A stretch of DNA of 64,000 nt from Bacteroidota bacterium (GTDB lineage Bacteria; Bacteroidota; Bacteroidia; Bacteroidales; FEN-979), in the NCBI GenBank assembly GCA_026391805.1, contig JAPLDJ010000018.1, positions 18,379 to 82,378 of the forward strand. The letters run 5' to 3'. Of this stretch, positions 44,801-52,866 are shown piece by piece; position 1 is the first letter of the stretch, and each line of letters starts with the position of its first letter. The notes beneath the pieces were generated by a model. The model saw only the letters and a program-made list of their open reading frames with translations. It searched no databases and had not been told where the DNA came from. The position numbers were made by a program, and so were the translations under genes.

Positions 44801-46170
44801 CATCCAATTCGGTGACCATGACTGTCAACCCGAACCTGCCGGTCAGCCTCTCCGTGTCAGCATCCGCCAACCCGGTTTGTGCCGGAACGATAGTGACTTT
44901 CACAGCAATTCCGGTTAATGGCGGATCATCTCCTTCTTACCAATGGTACATCAACAGCAATCCGGTCGGAACGAATAATCTGGTCTGTTCTTATATTCCG
45001 ATTAACGGAGATCTTGTCAGTTGCACATTGACCTCTTCTGCAATTTGCGCCACAAACAATCCAGCAACCAGCATCCAGTATCCAGTAACTGTTAATCCGA
45101 ATATGCCGGTCAGCGTTACCATTACAGCTTCGGCAAATCCGATCTGTTCAGGAGTTGCAGTAACTTTCACAGCCAGCCCGACCAATGGAGGATCAGCTCC
45201 GTCATATCAGTGGAAAGTCAACGGAACGAATGCCGGCACAAACTTATCAACCTACACATACAATCCTGCGTCTGGAGACCAGGTGCAATGCATTATAGCC
45301 TCAAACATTTTTTGTCCGACCGGCAATCCGGCCATCTCCAATACGATCACAATGATTGTTGCTTCACCGCCTGTTGTGACCCTCACATCGTGCTTTGATA
45401 CCATAACTATGCTCATTGCAAAACCTATCAAACTCAGGGGTGGGATCCCGCTTGGTGGTACCTATTCAGGGGCAGGAGTAAATTCCTTGACCAATATTTT
45501 CACGCCATCACTGGCTGGTGCAGGCACACATACAATCACGTACACCTACACGAACGCATCCCTTTGCACTGCTGCAAAGACAAGAACAATCACTGTTCTG
45601 TCAACGCCGGCATTCACTTGCGGGAACATCCTTACGGATATCCGTGACGGAAAGAGTTATTCCACGGTGCAGATCGGCACTCAGTGCTGGTTTGCTGAAG
45701 ACCTGAATTACGGAATAGAAATCCCGGACATCCAGGATCAAAGAGACAACTGTATTCCTGAGAAGTACCACAATCCAGCATCCAGCATCCAGCATCCAGC
45801 ATCGGCTTACCAGTGGGACGAGCTCATGCGCTATGACGACACCCCCGCACAACAGGGACTTTGTCCTCCCGGCTGGCATGTTCCCACGGAAAACGAATGG
45901 AACACCCTTTTTTCGAACTGGGTCAACAATGCCTTTGCAGGAGCTCCGCTGAAATACTCAGGCTATTCCGGATTTAATGCATTGATGACAGGCGCCCTAC
46001 ACCTGAATATTCAGTGGGATTACAATGGCCTTGGCGCTTTCTTCTGGTCATCCACTGCTCACGGTCCTTATAAAGCCTGGGCACATGCTATGAATGATTT
46101 TGATCCGAGCGTAGCGTTCTATCCATCCGCGCGCGTTAATGCTTTCTCAGTGCGTTGTCTTAAAGATTAA
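41851..46170 (+). CDS. Giant exported PKD/Ig-repeat protein with C-terminal FISUMP domain
   Basis: 1439 residues from a GTG (an ATG two bases upstream is out of frame and stops at once). Signal peptide 1-20. About 22-400 resembles a surface beta-propeller (FNIWHFGNKAALNFN, SLGNILFYSEGWNVYN). A PKD domain follows (IHWDFGDPASG, 420-470), then six tandem Ig/PKD-like repeats of about 90 residues (about 640-1170) with CAGTSVTFTATP and SYQWKVNG motifs. The C-terminus (about 1255-1439) is a FISUMP domain (VQIGTQCWFAEDLNY, GWHVPTENEW, SSTAHGPYKAW, VRCLKD). No T9SS sorting domain is visible after it. A 7-nt tandem repeat lies in the FISUMP part. Confidence 0.88.
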   Translation: MKHLYLIGLFLSLSFFGFSQGEFNIWHFGNKAALNFNTGFPVSFGGSQLQHTGPSTSISDSLGNILFYSEGWNVYNRNNVVMPNGSINGGGCSINYDQMNLGVKQINNLQRYYLFTAGCYQPGPSNAILRYSVVDMTLGGGNGAVVAGMNGIPLPGGYRAYYSVTGTRHHNNRDAWVVVRLEDTDSNYYASYLVDPAGLSFVPVLSNSGIQMSTPPFMTLEVSNMRISKDGSKLVANYDSIAEVCQFNDATGQVSPLFHFYLPLIMGVPTDVNMVEFSLDSKLLYVSGRSRWAPVHGFLYQYDVTKTDSAQFVQSCVLLDSISGGMGHALQMAPDWKIYVSNPMINDTLSVINNPSVLGIGCNFQKGVVDVKSFDGGTGFPQFIERYYAVINDSGYCQNQPFHFTPAIWPPADSIHWDFGDPASGVNNISNIQNPFHTYHASGPFSVHLFVRHNDNRIDSTTKTILVAYAPQPLLGPDQIICNGDSITLDAGLFGGATYQWANLTLGQYNIGNGQTYKTNVPDTYMVSVTDYDGCTGMDTIRLYPPPHVTNDPLFKTICSGESTAIPLTSDVPGTNFHWTASLTSGTVTGFSADSGLFINQVLINPTASPGIVNYHITPKTGNCNGIPSDFSVTVNPIDTVKVSISASVNNICAGTSVTFTATPANPGLTPTYHWKVNGVNSGTNSTSFTYTPLNNDVVTCELTSSNTVCTFNNPATSNQVLMVVNSILVVSVSVSASANNICAGTSVTFTATPANGGLTPSYQWKVNGGNAGTNNPNYTYVPANGDLVTCTLTSSEPCTSGNPATSIQYPVSVNPNQPVSITISASSNPFCQGSTVTFTAVPTNGGSAPVYQWKVNGANAGINSSTLSYIPNNGDIVTCNVNSNVSCPTGNPASSNTITMVQNNSIPVSVSIASSSNPVCAGISVTFTAAPTNGGTTPSYQWKVNGSNAGTNSPVYTYVPANGDLVTCTLTSNVACAGGNPATSNSVTMTVNPNLPVSLSVSASANPVCAGTIVTFTAIPVNGGSSPSYQWYINSNPVGTNNLVCSYIPINGDLVSCTLTSSAICATNNPATSIQYPVTVNPNMPVSVTITASANPICSGVAVTFTASPTNGGSAPSYQWKVNGTNAGTNLSTYTYNPASGDQVQCIIASNIFCPTGNPAISNTITMIVASPPVVTLTSCFDTITMLIAKPIKLRGGIPLGGTYSGAGVNSLTNIFTPSLAGAGTHTITYTYTNASLCTAAKTRTITVLSTPAFTCGNILTDIRDGKSYSTVQIGTQCWFAEDLNYGIEIPDIQDQRDNCIPEKYHNPASSIQHPASAYQWDELMRYDDTPAQQGLCPPGWHVPTENEWNTLFSNWVNNAFAGAPLKYSGYSGFNALMTGALHLNIQWDYNGLGAFFWSSTAHGPYKAWAHAMNDFDPSVAFYPSARVNAFSVRCLKD
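43771..45366 (+). repeat. Six tandem Ig/PKD-encoding repeats
   Basis: Units start near 43771, 44041, 44308, 44575, 44848 and 45115 (period about 267-273 nt). Each encodes an ISASxNxICAGTxVTFTA segment and a QWKVNG segment. Similarity is clear at DNA level, so unequal recombination could change the copy number. Confidence 0.85.
45773..45800. repeat. Heptanucleotide tandem repeat in coding sequence
   Basis: Four exact copies of ATCCAGC in the FISUMP part of the 1439-residue gene (residues about 1308-1317). Seven is not a multiple of three, so gain or loss of one unit would shift the frame. Confidence 0.9.
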
Positions 46171-46360
46171 CTGGTGAACTGGTGAGTTCTCTTCGTGGTT
46201 CTTCGTGTAATTCTTCGTGGACCTTCGTGTAATAAAAAAAAGCTGACGGACTAGCGAACTGGCGAGTAACATTTTCGTGCACGCGTTAGGAAACGCTCGC
46301 CTGCCAGGTGCCCAAGCGACCTCGCTCATTTTCGCTATTTCGCCTTTCGCTTTTCGCTAT
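46171..46360. repeat. Composite word array between convergent genes
   Basis: In order: CTGGTGAACT words (46171-46188), TTCGTG words (46189-46233), CTGGCGAA/CTAGCGAA words (46244-46268), a GC-rich part, and TTTCGCTA/CGCTTTTCGC words (46330-46360). It starts at one stop codon and ends at the other. It combines three of the word families found elsewhere in the window. Confidence 0.8.
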
Positions 46361-47734
46361 TTACAGAAGATTGTTCTCCCTCAGCGCCTGCTCCAGCTCG
46401 CGGTAGGATATCGGCTTGGCCAGGATCTTCTTTTCACGGTCGAGGAGGAACATGGTGGGTGTTGCAAAGATGTTGTATTCATCCGCGGAGACGCTGTTGA
46501 AGCCTTTCAGCTCTGACCCGTTCAGCCAGCTGAGCTTTTGCTCGCGGAGAAAGGTTGCCCATTCCGTTCGGCTGGTATCGATCGAAACCGTCATTACTTC
46601 CCAGCGCTTCGGCTTTTGTTTGTCGTATAGTTCCTTCAGCTGCGGCATCATCTGCACGCAATGCCCGCATTCGCTTGACCAGAAGACCAGGAGCGTATAT
46701 TCGGATTTGATTTCCGACAGGCGGATCGGTTTTCCTTTCGGATCCGGGACTACGATATCGGGTGCGATCTTTCCGATCGAGATCTTTTTGAAATTCTCCA
46801 GCTTCTTTTGCAGCTGTGTTTTCCTTGCCTGGTCTTCACAGGAGAAAGGATCCTGGAAATTATCGGCGATATAAGTGATTACCGCATCGAAATGGTACTT
46901 GTCGAATCCCCCGACAAAATAATCCAGCAGGAACTTATACACCTCAGCATTTACTGAGGCTTTGCTGAGCATGACCGTTACCGCCTTGATGAATTCCGAT
47001 TCCAGCTGTTTCTGCGAGTACTTGTTGTTGCTGTAGAACGAAAGATAGGAGATCGCCTTGTTGGCCCATGCCGGGCTTTTCAGCAACAGGGTATCGCTGA
47101 AATCAGCAGTATCGAGAAAATGCTGCTTCAGGTAAGCAAGACGCCCCTCTTTGCCAAGATTCGCAGAGAGAAACGGGGTTTGCTGAAGCTTAAACATCCT
47201 TACCGCAAAAGATCCCGGATAAACACGGGAAAGTGAATCGATCATCTGCTTCTCGGAAAGCTGCAGCCGTTCGTATTCTGCAGCTGCCTGGAGAAAGAAG
47301 ACATCCTGCTCCGGATAAAAATCCAGCAGCGGGACCAGGAGTTCAAGTTTGGTCTGGATCTTTCGGTCAGCGCCCTGGAAGAAATAATAGAGGTTGTTCT
47401 CAGCCGAACCTTTAAAGGTGGTACTGTCGGACTGCATGGTTTCATTCGTGGTGAATTCGACATTTTCACGGTTGAGCACCAGGTCGAGTGAACGGTCTTT
47501 ACCGGAAAAGATCTTGTAAAGCCCGGGAGAAGTACTCGGTTTCAGCGAAAACACAAAACGGCCCGCCGGATCACAGGTGGCCGAGTCGATGAGTTTCACC
47601 TTCTCTCCGTAGTAGCCGGAAAGGTATACTTTCTTGCCCCCGTTGTTCCGGATTTCTCCATTGATGGAACAGACATTCTGGGCATCCAGGGCGGCCGAAG
47701 CAACCAGGAGAAAAAAGAAAATCAGTTTTTTCAT
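46361..47734 (-). CDS. Exported thioredoxin-like protein with DUF4369-type N-terminus
   Basis: 457 residues. Signal peptide 1-18 (ALDAQ). N-terminal DUF4369-like domain (SINGEIRNNGGKKVYLSGYY), a helical middle part about 120-320 (DUF5106-like), and a thioredoxin domain with the redox motif CGHC in FWSSECGHCVQMM (about residue 356-360), followed by the cis-Pro in IFATPTMFLLD. Probably a periplasmic thiol-disulfide protein. Encoded 17 nt after the next TlpA-like gene, same strand. Confidence 0.9.
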   Translation of the reverse strand: MKKLIFFFLLVASAALDAQNVCSINGEIRNNGGKKVYLSGYYGEKVKLIDSATCDPAGRFVFSLKPSTSPGLYKIFSGKDRSLDLVLNRENVEFTTNETMQSDSTTFKGSAENNLYYFFQGADRKIQTKLELLVPLLDFYPEQDVFFLQAAAEYERLQLSEKQMIDSLSRVYPGSFAVRMFKLQQTPFLSANLGKEGRLAYLKQHFLDTADFSDTLLLKSPAWANKAISYLSFYSNNKYSQKQLESEFIKAVTVMLSKASVNAEVYKFLLDYFVGGFDKYHFDAVITYIADNFQDPFSCEDQARKTQLQKKLENFKKISIGKIAPDIVVPDPKGKPIRLSEIKSEYTLLVFWSSECGHCVQMMPQLKELYDKQKPKRWEVMTVSIDTSRTEWATFLREQKLSWLNGSELKGFNSVSADEYNIFATPTMFLLDREKKILAKPISYRELEQALRENNLL

Positions 47735-47751
47735 TGCGAACGGGAACCGCC

Positions 47752-48894
47752 TTATCTGTTTCTGTAAATTAATACCGGTCTTTTCTTTGCCGGAAGCGGC
47801 GGCCCGAGCAATTCGGTCAGTTTGGACATCAGCGCTTCACCCCTCAGGTTCCGGGCAATGATCTTCTGATCCTTGTCGAGCAGGACATTCGAAGGGATCG
47901 AACTGACGCCGTAAAGTTGAGCGGCTGCATTTCCCCAATATTTCAGGTCGGAAACATGGTTCCAGTTGAGTCCGTCGTCGATTATGGCCATTTGCCATTT
48001 CGCCTTTTTCCGGTCTAAGGAAACCCCGAGCACGTCAAATCCTTTTTTGTTAAAGCAATCATATGCCCTGGCGACATAGGGATTCTCGGCGCGGCACGGG
48101 CCGCACCATGAAGCCCAGAAATCCACCAGCAATATTTTCCCCTTGAAGGAAGAGAGGGTAACCGGTTTCCCGGTTGTATCATTCATGGTGAAATCGGGCG
48201 CCGGTTGTCCGACCTGCACACTTTTCAGGATGGTGACCCTTTTCTTAGCCGCCTTATAAAAGAAGGAATTATATACCGTGGAGTCAAAACCTGAAACCAG
48301 CGAATCCAGCTCGGGCAGTTCGAACCGGTAGGTATTCCTGATGATCAGCCACAGCCCGGCCGGTGACTTTGGATTGTTTTTCGCCACATCCACGATCAGT
48401 TGTTTCATGGCATTGTCGTAAGCCGTGTACTGGTCATCGAGTTTGTTCATCGTTACCGAATCTCCTGAAGATTCAGCCTGCCTGAACAAGGGATCCAGGT
48501 CACCCATCAGTTTCTGGATGCTGTCATTTTTTTGATTATACAGCTTGAAAATATCCTGGTTCTCTGATCCTGTCACCTCCAGCAATGCCGTACTGTCGGC
48601 ATGGATAACAACCTGGATCGGCGAATTTTCCAGGAAGAACGGAAAGGCCATGTTCTTTCCCCTGATGGTAAAATTCCACCGGTCGGGAGAGTTAACGCTG
48701 CCTTCAAATTCAAATTCACCTTTTGCCACAACAGCGGAATCCTCCGTGACCCATCCGATGGTGTCCATCTTCTGTAGATAAACCATACCGTCGTCCATGC
48801 CGGTAACTTTACCTGAAATTTCATACTTTCCCTTGCCACTTCCGCAGGATACGAGTATCACTGCAAAAGCCAGGATCATAAATACATTTTTCAT
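47752..48894 (-). CDS. TlpA-like thiol-disulfide lipoprotein with DUF4369 domain
   Basis: 380 residues. Lipobox ILVSCGSG (Cys17). DUF4369 domain about 24-115 (YEISGKVTGMDDGMVYLQKM), a helical part, then an AhpC/TSA-type thioredoxin domain with VDFWASWCGPCRAENP (WCGPC near residue 262) and cis-Pro in GVSSIPSNVLLD. Membrane-anchored periplasmic reductase, likely for resting oxidised thiols of exported proteins. First gene of a two-gene operon, divergent from GH38. Confidence 0.92.
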   Translation of the reverse strand: MKNVFMILAFAVILVSCGSGKGKYEISGKVTGMDDGMVYLQKMDTIGWVTEDSAVVAKGEFEFEGSVNSPDRWNFTIRGKNMAFPFFLENSPIQVVIHADSTALLEVTGSENQDIFKLYNQKNDSIQKLMGDLDPLFRQAESSGDSVTMNKLDDQYTAYDNAMKQLIVDVAKNNPKSPAGLWLIIRNTYRFELPELDSLVSGFDSTVYNSFFYKAAKKRVTILKSVQVGQPAPDFTMNDTTGKPVTLSSFKGKILLVDFWASWCGPCRAENPYVARAYDCFNKKGFDVLGVSLDRKKAKWQMAIIDDGLNWNHVSDLKYWGNAAAQLYGVSSIPSNVLLDKDQKIIARNLRGEALMSKLTELLGPPLPAKKRPVLIYRNR

Positions 48895-48922
48895 CTTCTT
48901 TTATGTTTGATAAAATTTTGAA

Positions 48923-48930
48923 CAAAAGTA
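48923..48930 (-). promoter_or_regulatory. Putative -7 box of the two thioredoxin-like genes
   Basis: TACTTTTG on the minus strand, 28 nt before the ATG at 48894. On the plus strand a weaker TACTTTTA (48959-48966) faces the GH38 gene. Confidence 0.45.
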
Positions 48931-48984
48931 AGATTTTTCAACGAAATAATAATTCCCTACTTTTACAACGAAAAACCATGTCCC

Positions 48985-51900
48985 ATGAGATCGTTCATTG
49001 CATTTTCCGTTACCCTCGCATTGTTGATTTGCAGTTGCAGGATCGTTGCACAACCCGAAGCAAAAATGACTGCCCCGATGAAATACAATCTTTCCGAAGA
49101 ACCCGTGCTTTATACCGTCGGATATGCACACCTCGACACCGAGTGGCGTTGGGATTACCCGGAAACCGTCAATAAATACATCAAATCAACGCTGGATGAT
49201 AATTTCCGGTTTTTTGAAAAATACAAGGACTATGTTTTCACCTTTTCCGGTGCACGGCGGTATAAGATGATGAAGGAATATTACCCGGAGCGGTATGAAA
49301 AGCTGAAAAAATACATCAGCGGCAACCGGTGGTTCGTAGGCGGATCCTCGGTGGATGAATGCGATGCCAACATTCCTTCCCCGGAATCTGTCATCCGCCA
49401 TGTGCTTTACGGGAACAACTATTTCAGGAGTGAATTCGGGAAGGAAAGTGTGGATTTCCTTCTTCCCGATTGTTTCGGTTTCCAGGCGCATCTTCCATCC
49501 GTGCTTGCACACTGCGGATTGAAAGGTTTTTCGACGCAGAAGCTGGTCTGGGGATCGGCCGTTGGAATTCCTTTTAACATCGGCAACTGGAACGGTCCTG
49601 ACGGGAAAGGTGTTGTAGCAGCGCTGAATGCCACCGATTACGGCGGTGACATCGATCCGCGGCTCGACACGGCAAAATACTGGGTGGACCGGGTCATGGA
49701 AAACGGCAAGAAATATGGCGTTTATGCCGATTACCGCTATTACGGCACTGGCGATATCGGCGGCGCACCTTCGGAATCCGCCATCAAAAACGGTGTCGGG
49801 AGCTTACGGAATCCTGACGGCCTCATCCATGTCAACCTCTGCTCTTCCGATCAGCTTTTTCGGGATCTTACCGATGATCAGAAACACAACCTTCCCAATT
49901 ATTCAGGAGATCTTCTCCTCACACAGCATTCGGCAGGATCGCTCACTTCGCAATCATACATGAAGCGCTGGAACCGCAAGAACGAATTGCTGGCACAGGC
50001 TGCAGAGCCCATGGCCGTTGCGGCCGACTGGCTCGGCGGGATCCCCTACCCGTTCCTGCACCTGAACCAGGCCTGGTGGCTGACCCTCGGCAGCCAGATG
50101 CACGACATCCTGCCCGGTACCTGCATTCCGGAAGCCTATACCTATGCCTGGAACGACGAAATCCTTGCACAGAATAAATTTTCCTCCCTCCTTGAAAGTT
50201 CAGCCGGAACCGTCATCAGCGCCATGGATACCCGCGGGAACGGGAAAGCACTTGTCGTTTATAACCCGGTTGCGGTTTCACGCGACGACCTTGTTGAAGC
50301 AGAATTGAGTTACCCCGAAGCAGCACCTGAAGCCATCCAGGTGATCGGCCCTGACGGAAATGAGATCCCGTCGCAGGTCATCAGCCGGACGAAAGTTTCA
50401 CTGAAGGTTTTATTCTCGGCCACCGTCCCATCATTCGGGTTGGCCTGTTACCATGTCTGGACGGCCAAGAACGAAAGTCCATTTAAAACCGGTCTCTCAA
50501 CAGGAGTTAATTTCCTGGAAAACGAATATTACAAAGTTACCCTGAATCCCAATGGTGATGTCTCTTCCATCCTGGATAAAAAACTGGGGAAGGAACTTTT
50601 ATCTGCACCGGCACGCCTGGAATTTCAGAAGGAACACCCGGAGTACTGGCCGGCCTGGAACATGGACTGGAAGGACAGAAAAAACCCGCCCATCGGATTT
50701 GTGGATGGCAACCCGAAGATAACCCTTGTGGAAAATGGACCGGTCAGGGTCATGTTCAAGGTGGAACGGACCGCCCGGAATTCGAATTTTATCCAGTGGA
50801 TCAGCCTTGCTTCCGGTGAAAGCGGAAAACGGATCATCTTCAGGAACCAGATCGAATGGCAGTCCAAAGGAGTCAGCCTGAAAGCCTCATTCCCGCTGAC
50901 GGCCGCCAACCCGGTCGCTACCTATAACCTCGGACTGGGCACCATTGAACGGGCCAATAACGACGAAAAAAAATATGAGGTTCCATCACGGGAATGGTTC
51001 GACCTGACAGATAAATCGGGCGCTTATGGTATTTCTGTTCTGGAAGATTGCAAATTCGGCTCCGACAAACCGAACGACAAAACACTGCGCCTTACCCTTC
51101 TCTACACACCGTCCACTAATTTTTACCATGACCAGGCTACGCAGGACTGGGGAACGCACGAGATCACCTATGCACTCTACAGCCATAAAGGCGACTGGCG
51201 AACAGGCAAGTCGGAATGGCAGGGCCGCAGCGTTAACCAGCCATTCAAGGCTTTCCAGGTTACTCCACATTCGGGGGTTCTTGGAAATACATTTTCCCTT
51301 GCAAAGGTGAACACCCCGCAGGTTGATATCCGGGCACTGAAAAAAGCTGAATCCGGGAATACAATGATTGTAAGGCTCCAGGAGCTTTGGGGAAAAGATG
51401 TCGACAATGTTGAGATCAGTTTTGCAGGAAAGATCGCATCTGCGTGTGAAGTTGACGGCCAGGAGCGCAAAACCGGCGAGGCGACGCTGAAAGACGGAAA
51501 GCTTATCGTGGGCTTCTCAAAATATGCGATCCGGAGCTTTTCCTTTACGCTTGCCCCTCCGCTCGAAAAGTTGCGCGAACCTGCATGCCAGCCTGTGGTG
51601 CTTGCGTACGATGAGAATGTCATCTGCAGCGATAAATACAAGAAGAACGGGCTATTTGCCGCTAAGGGATATGGAATTCCTGCAGAACAGTTTCCCGATA
51701 ACCTGAATGTCGACGGGATCCGGTTTGCGATGGGGAATAAGTCGGAAGGAAAGAACAATGTGATTGTCTGCAGGGGACAGAAGATCCCGCTGCCGAAAAC
51801 CGGGAGTTACAACCGGATCTATCTCCTCGCGGCTGCCGTAAAGGATACCACGGGCCTGTTCCGCACGGCAGACAGTAAAAAGAACATCCGCGTACAAAAA

Positions 51901-52842
51901 TATGAAGGGATGATCGGGCAGTTTGACAAGCGGATCTGGAACAAACTGGGAATGATCAAGGCACTTGAAAAAGGATACATCAAACGTGATGAAGTCGCCT
52001 GGTTTGCAACCCATGTGAAGAAGGATACCGTGAACATCCCGTATCATTATGCCTATATCTTCAAATATTCCATGGATATCACCCCGGAGGCGGGTTATAT
52101 TCAGTTGCCCGAAAATGATGCGATTAAGATCTTTGCCATCACCCTTGCCGATAATCAGTATGACCAGGAACAGCCCGTTCAGCCCCTGTACGATGATTTC
52201 TCCGCCCGGAAAGGACTGATCCTTACGCTGGAAAAACGGAATGTGACGGAAGAGATGGTTTCTGCAGCAAAACTGACGGCTGTCAAAAACCGCAACCTCG
52301 CCGACCTCCCCTACAAGGTTTCACTGAAGGATTATGCCGACATGCACATGCCGAACGGTGTCACGTTCAGTTATTTTTATTCAGGAACGGAAAAGCTGAA
52401 AACCAATCAGCCGGAACAGGGAATGGTAATCTCTGCATACAACGATGGGATGTTTGATCTGCTGCCCTCCGATTCGGTCAAGGATGTCTGGTTTGAACAG
52501 GGGGAAGGACGTGTCGTAATGGATCTTCAGAATCCGCTTGGCATCGACAGCCTGCATGCTTTTTCAGTGATCGATACAAAGCGTGGGCCCCAGTTTTATT
52601 CTGTCTGGACGAGCGAAAAAGATGCAAGGCCCGCAATCACAGGTGATCCGAAAACAAGCGGGTGGAAATACCTTGCGAGTCTGACCCCGCTTGACATCTG
52701 GGGAAGCGGCAAAGTCGTCTATTCCCTGGTTCCCGATAAAACGAAGCCCCTCACTTGCCGTTACCTGATGTGGATCACGGAAGAATCCGCCCACGGACCC
52801 TACTATTTCAGGGAAGTGGATGTGTTTGAGCGGCAGAAGTGA
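48985..52842 (+). CDS. Exported glycoside hydrolase family 38 alpha-mannosidase
   Basis: 1285 residues. Signal peptide 1-23 (Cys near 16 and 18; a lipoprotein is possible). GH38 catalytic domain: GYAHLDTEWRWDYPET (zinc-binding His49 and Asp51), LLPDCFGFQAHLP (nucleophile Asp162 in the D-x-FG motif) and SQMHDILPGTCIPEAY (His-Asp of the zinc site). Then the mid-domain and beta-domains of GH38 (LENEYYKVTLNPNGDVSSI, NQIEWQSKG). About 400 extra C-terminal residues form beta-rich domains that I cannot name. It removes alpha-linked mannose from glycans in the periplasm or outside. No Sus pair is adjacent. Confidence 0.92.
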   Translation: MRSFIAFSVTLALLICSCRIVAQPEAKMTAPMKYNLSEEPVLYTVGYAHLDTEWRWDYPETVNKYIKSTLDDNFRFFEKYKDYVFTFSGARRYKMMKEYYPERYEKLKKYISGNRWFVGGSSVDECDANIPSPESVIRHVLYGNNYFRSEFGKESVDFLLPDCFGFQAHLPSVLAHCGLKGFSTQKLVWGSAVGIPFNIGNWNGPDGKGVVAALNATDYGGDIDPRLDTAKYWVDRVMENGKKYGVYADYRYYGTGDIGGAPSESAIKNGVGSLRNPDGLIHVNLCSSDQLFRDLTDDQKHNLPNYSGDLLLTQHSAGSLTSQSYMKRWNRKNELLAQAAEPMAVAADWLGGIPYPFLHLNQAWWLTLGSQMHDILPGTCIPEAYTYAWNDEILAQNKFSSLLESSAGTVISAMDTRGNGKALVVYNPVAVSRDDLVEAELSYPEAAPEAIQVIGPDGNEIPSQVISRTKVSLKVLFSATVPSFGLACYHVWTAKNESPFKTGLSTGVNFLENEYYKVTLNPNGDVSSILDKKLGKELLSAPARLEFQKEHPEYWPAWNMDWKDRKNPPIGFVDGNPKITLVENGPVRVMFKVERTARNSNFIQWISLASGESGKRIIFRNQIEWQSKGVSLKASFPLTAANPVATYNLGLGTIERANNDEKKYEVPSREWFDLTDKSGAYGISVLEDCKFGSDKPNDKTLRLTLLYTPSTNFYHDQATQDWGTHEITYALYSHKGDWRTGKSEWQGRSVNQPFKAFQVTPHSGVLGNTFSLAKVNTPQVDIRALKKAESGNTMIVRLQELWGKDVDNVEISFAGKIASACEVDGQERKTGEATLKDGKLIVGFSKYAIRSFSFTLAPPLEKLREPACQPVVLAYDENVICSDKYKKNGLFAAKGYGIPAEQFPDNLNVDGIRFAMGNKSEGKNNVIVCRGQKIPLPKTGSYNRIYLLAAAVKDTTGLFRTADSKKNIRVQKYEGMIGQFDKRIWNKLGMIKALEKGYIKRDEVAWFATHVKKDTVNIPYHYAYIFKYSMDITPEAGYIQLPENDAIKIFAITLADNQYDQEQPVQPLYDDFSARKGLILTLEKRNVTEEMVSAAKLTAVKNRNLADLPYKVSLKDYADMHMPNGVTFSYFYSGTEKLKTNQPEQGMVISAYNDGMFDLLPSDSVKDVWFEQGEGRVVMDLQNPLGIDSLHAFSVIDTKRGPQFYSVWTSEKDARPAITGDPKTSGWKYLASLTPLDIWGSGKVVYSLVPDKTKPLTCRYLMWITEESAHGPYYFREVDVFERQK

Positions 52843-52866
52843 CGCCGTTATACGTCTTATGTCTTA

